The notes beneath the pieces were generated by a model. The model saw only the letters and a program-made list of their open reading frames with translations. It made no database searches and had not been told where the DNA came from. DNA of 64,000 nt from Syncephalis fuscata (taxonomy: Eukaryota; Zoopagomycota; Zoopagomycetes; Zoopagales; Piptocephalidaceae): NCBI GenBank assembly GCA_025786725.1, contig JAHLTZ010000017.1, forward strand, positions 248,001-312,000, read 5' to 3'. Of the stretch, positions 60,944-64,000 are shown piece by piece; position 1 is the stretch's first letter; the number at the start of each line of letters is the position of its first letter. Both the position numbers and the translations under genes were made by a program.

Positions 60944-61927
60944 ATGGCGTTCAACGATACAGCTGGCGATATAAACATATTTGAGTATATATGGCAAGCA
61001 CATGACAATGAAGCAATTCTTCAGCAACGTTATAAAATTTAAATTTTCAGTTCTTATTGTTTATTATAGGAGCGGTAGTTTTTTCAACTAATGCCATCAA
61101 AGTTGGAATAATAACAGCAAAATATCCTTATAAACTTGCACCGTGGTGCTGTCTACTTGCAAACACAACAGGAGCGCTATCTAATATATGCTTTGGAATA
61201 TTCACTTTTTTTACCTACGGTCCAACGTGCCATGCAGTTGCATGGGCCACTGTGACATCATTGACAATATCTACCGTACTGACTAATATTATGCTTCTTG
61301 AACGGGCTTATCTTGCATATCGCCGTTCCAAGCTATTCATCTTACTGGGAATATTTCTCATCTTAGTACCGGCACCTATATATATGATTGCTATATGGTG
61401 GTGTGCGGATATCGGGCTTAGCAATCGTTATGGTTGCTATATGAAATTTGCTTTCTATCTTCCGTACTTCCGTCTTCTTCTCGACCTTCCATGCAATCTT
61501 GTATGCTCTGCGGTATTCTCTACGGTTATTTATAAGTATTATAAAAAGTATCGTGATGATTGTTGGAAACGCCTAGCTCGTAATGGAATTATCACCATGA
61601 TCCTGGTTATTTTATCCAATATAATATGCTTTTTTTTGAATTTAAGTAATGTTTTTGAAGAGGGAAGTGGATTTCTTTACGCGGCTGATTGGTAAGTAAA
61701 TATGAGGCATTAATGAGCGCTTTTTGTTAACATTACTTATTCTAAGGTTTATAACAATCATGCTGCTTACAGAAAGCACCAAAAACTTGTACTTTGTATC
61801 GCAGACAGCAACGGCCAAGAATTTTCCTACTAAATCTTGCTTGAAAAAGAAAATTTATTCTGTAGATTCGGTGCAAGAAACTGAAATTAGCATGTGGCCA
61901 ACAGAGCTTCAGAGCATGAGACGTTAA
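60944..61927 (+). CDS. 7TM GPCR-like receptor, family member F
   Basis: Two exons, join(60944..61691,61747..61927), with the same exon lengths as member E (748 and 181 bases), about 309 aa. Ectodomain TAGDINIFEYIWQAHDN; Cys before TM3 (PTCHAVAW); MLLERAYLAYRRSKL; outer-loop YGCYMKF; ICL3 YRDDCWKRLARNGIITM; split Trp codon (ADW) before TM7; tail with KNLYFVSQTAT. One added base is needed in the T3 run at 61038–61040, just before TM1. The tail conservation with E (TESTKxLYFVSQ) suggests a functional cytoplasmic motif in this subgroup. Confidence 0.72.
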
Positions 61928-62531
61928 ATAAAACTATGTTATTACAGTTTTTCCAAAAAAGCCATAACAAAATGACTAAGCGATAGATCAATCTTGTAGC
62001 AATTTATATCGTCTGTTACTTTTGCTATACAAATAGTTATTTAACCGATAGCTTTGTCTAATAGTTAGAATAATAGAATGTAATACACCAATTGACTATT
62101 TGTGTAATAATTGGTACTGTTTAATAAAACAGATGCATTAAATATAATGTATATATGAGCAAAGTAAAATGGACTGCTACTTTTGTTTTTTGTAAATAAT
62201 TTAATTAGTGGCTGTTTTACGTATAAATAAACAAACTTCTTTTTTACACGTTTTTCTACAAATATAACAATCAGAATTATTCACACTACAGTGCTAAAAA
62301 TTAAATTATTAACATTAACAAGTATAATTATAGCAATTCGTACTATTTGGATTGCTTTACAATTAATGAGGATTTATGTTGAAAATATAGTTGTTTAAAT
62401 ATCAGAGAATTGAAAACTATTGTAATGTATTTAAAACATGGTCTTGAGATTAATCTCAAGTAGCATCATATATTCTTAAATGTAATGCTATTTGAATATC
62501 ATATGATAGACAATTTTGATTTCTTTGTTTT
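61928..62531. other. convergent intergenic region, members F and G
   Basis: 604 bases of AT-rich sequence between two converging genes, with several AATAAA-like signals. No gene is seen. Confidence 0.4.
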
Positions 62532-63472
62532 CTACCTTTCTATTGACGCCTTAGATAATTGTACAGAGGCTAGTTTGTTCGGACTTTTTTGACTATTATA
62601 ATGGTAAGCACTATTAGATGTATTCTTTAATTGAAAAGTACTTTTCACCAGCAGCGCAGTTGTGGCAGCCCTATATTTGCAAATTAGCTTTGATTTTCAA
62701 CTTTCAATTTTTAATACTTGCCAATATATTGTACTAATTACAAGGCTGAATTGAGAAAACAAATAAATGATGTTAAAAGCAATGCAAAATACATTTAAGA
62801 GTATCGCTAAAATGGACGTTCTTATGCTGTTGCTGAATATTTTTGTCCAACAACCTTTTCCATATCGGCAATACCGACGACGTATAAGAACGCCAAATGC
62901 TATAATAAATACCAAATTGATGGGGATATCGGCAATAGATCGAATATAAACTAGCATTGGCGGATAAATAATGCTGCAACCGAAAGACGGGAATATAGTA
63001 AAGGACACTGTTTGTCCAAATACTAGCAGAAAAGTTGGAGCCGGTAGCATCAACAGTATTATGCCTATGACCAGTATTAAACGATCACATTTGTATGCTA
63101 AATAGACGCGCTCTAATAAAAACGCATTTACACACAGTGTTGCTATAGTAAAGCCAAAGGTTAGACAATACGCCACTGTTTTGCATGAAGGGCCGCTTGG
63201 AAAGTAAAATGGAACAAGTGTTCCGCCAGTTATGGCAATCCCGGATAATGTTGTTGTTAAACAGCACCAGTGGGCAAGCTTATCAGGGCGGCTGATAACT
63301 GTTTTTGCAGAGTAATAGAAGCAATGTAGAAAAATAGCAAATAAAAATACGCTACCAATAGTTTGGATGTGAATGCCAGTCTATGGTGGCGATACATGCT
63401 CAAACTATCAGTCTGTATATGTAAATACTCGTAGATATTCATTTCACCGGATAATTTATTCTCGTGCTTCAT
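62532..63472 (-). CDS. 7TM GPCR-like receptor, family member G
   Basis: Two exons, complement(join(62532..62670,62722..63472)), about 296 aa. Ectodomain LSGEMNIYEYLHI; TM2 begins DKLAHWCC as in E/F (YKLAPWCC); Cys before TM3 (PSCKTVAY); FLLERVYLAYK after TM3; outer-loop FGCSIIYPPMLVYIR; split Trp codon (YW) before TM7. The intron donor is G|GCAAGT rather than GT, so this would be a GC–AG intron at the family's conserved site. The A/T run at 63362–63364 (before TM1) needs one more base. ICL3 (YGKGCWTKIFSNSIRTS) is more divergent than in the others. Confidence 0.68.
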
Positions 63473-64000
63473 AATTGCTAAAGATAACGCTAGAGATATT
63501 GTCGTAATAATACACAAATTAGATAGCTTTTAATGGAATTAAAGAATTGCAATGGAGAGAGGAAATAAAGCAACACGACAGATAAGGAGCAAATGCCAGA
63601 GCAGGAGGGCGGTATATAAACAGCTGAGTGACTTGAACAGATAGTTGATGCTTACAATGTTGCACATGGTGTGCTTAGGTTGTTAACAGCTCCAATATTG
63701 TTAAATGTAACGCATCTTTCAAAGAACTAAATGAGGCATGGCAATTAATCTATTGCTATTGGCCAATGCGTGTGGATACCGTCACACTCTCGGTGTCTCC
63801 GCTCATTTGACTCCGAGCATGCACCTTCTCCGGCTTGTCTTTACACGATGCTGCATGTCAATGGCTCAAGGCATTACAATTCATATGCGTGTAGAACCGG
63901 AATTGCTTGTTATTGTGTACGTGTCAAGAGCGATTTTATTGTCATCTGATCTTACACTAATTTAGCGAAGACATCGAATGCAACGCAACTTGCATGTACA
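63473..64000. other. window edge, no confident gene
   Basis: Upstream of member G. From about 63738 all three plus-strand frames are partly open and the base composition is less AT-rich, so a gene may begin here and continue beyond the window. No frame is favoured. Confidence 0.3.

Noticed and set aside
63738-63965. Plus-strand frame at the right edge starting with Met
   Set aside because: All three frames are open over much of the stretch and none shows family residues; the window ends before it can be judged.

Overview
This is nuclear DNA of a fungus. The genes are compact and AT-rich. Most are cut by many short GT–AG introns (about 40–75 bases) with CTAAC/CTGAC-like branch sites. The gene content includes a chitin synthase with a myosin motor and DEK-C tail, fungal-type Mex67, Med15, Nup85 and Sas10, and glycogen phosphorylase. 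It also includes genes mostly missing from Dikarya: a ferroxidase-type ferritin, an MscL channel and a selenoprotein-type (SBP2-like) L7Ae protein. Together these suggest an early-diverging lineage. A zoopagomycete of the Syncephalis/Piptocephalis kind is my best guess, but the window does not prove it.

Layout. 1–13.1 kb: two inverted, secreted kinase-like paralogs (878–2036 minus, 9173–10280 plus) and a degenerate secreted pseudokinase (12099–13104). Between them lies the divergent pair MEX67 / MED15. 13.6–24.2 kb: housekeeping block of glycogen phosphorylase, MscL, SAS10/UTP3, COA6 and a membrane RING-H2 ligase. 25–32 kb: a seven-helix membrane protein with a secreted ectodomain, a cyclin T/K-like cyclin and a UBE2T-like E2. 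32–44.5 kb: the chitin synthase and ferritin, flanked by an inverted pair of ~590-base near-identical repeats. 44.5–51 kb: four tandem paralogous 7TM receptor-like genes on the minus strand. 51–57.8 kb: NUP85, the SBP2-like/ankyrin fusion and a single-pass coiled-coil protein. 59–63.5 kb: three more members of the 7TM family.

The most interesting content is a lineage-specific, GPCR-like family of seven genes. They share the canonical TM3–ECL2 cysteine pair, an [EQ]RAYLA motif at the end of TM3, and one phase-2 intron splitting the Trp codon before TM7. Second is a fusion of an SBP2-like SECIS-binding (L7Ae) region with ankyrin repeats. Third is the secreted kinase-fold family, with two members that keep most catalytic residues and one that lost all of them.

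An important caveat: at least fifteen places in ten genes need exactly one extra base, always in or next to a short homopolymer, for the conserved frame to continue. The uniform direction argues for assembly/sequencing deletions rather than widespread pseudogenes. Exon joins were inferred by eye from splice consensus, phase and family alignment.
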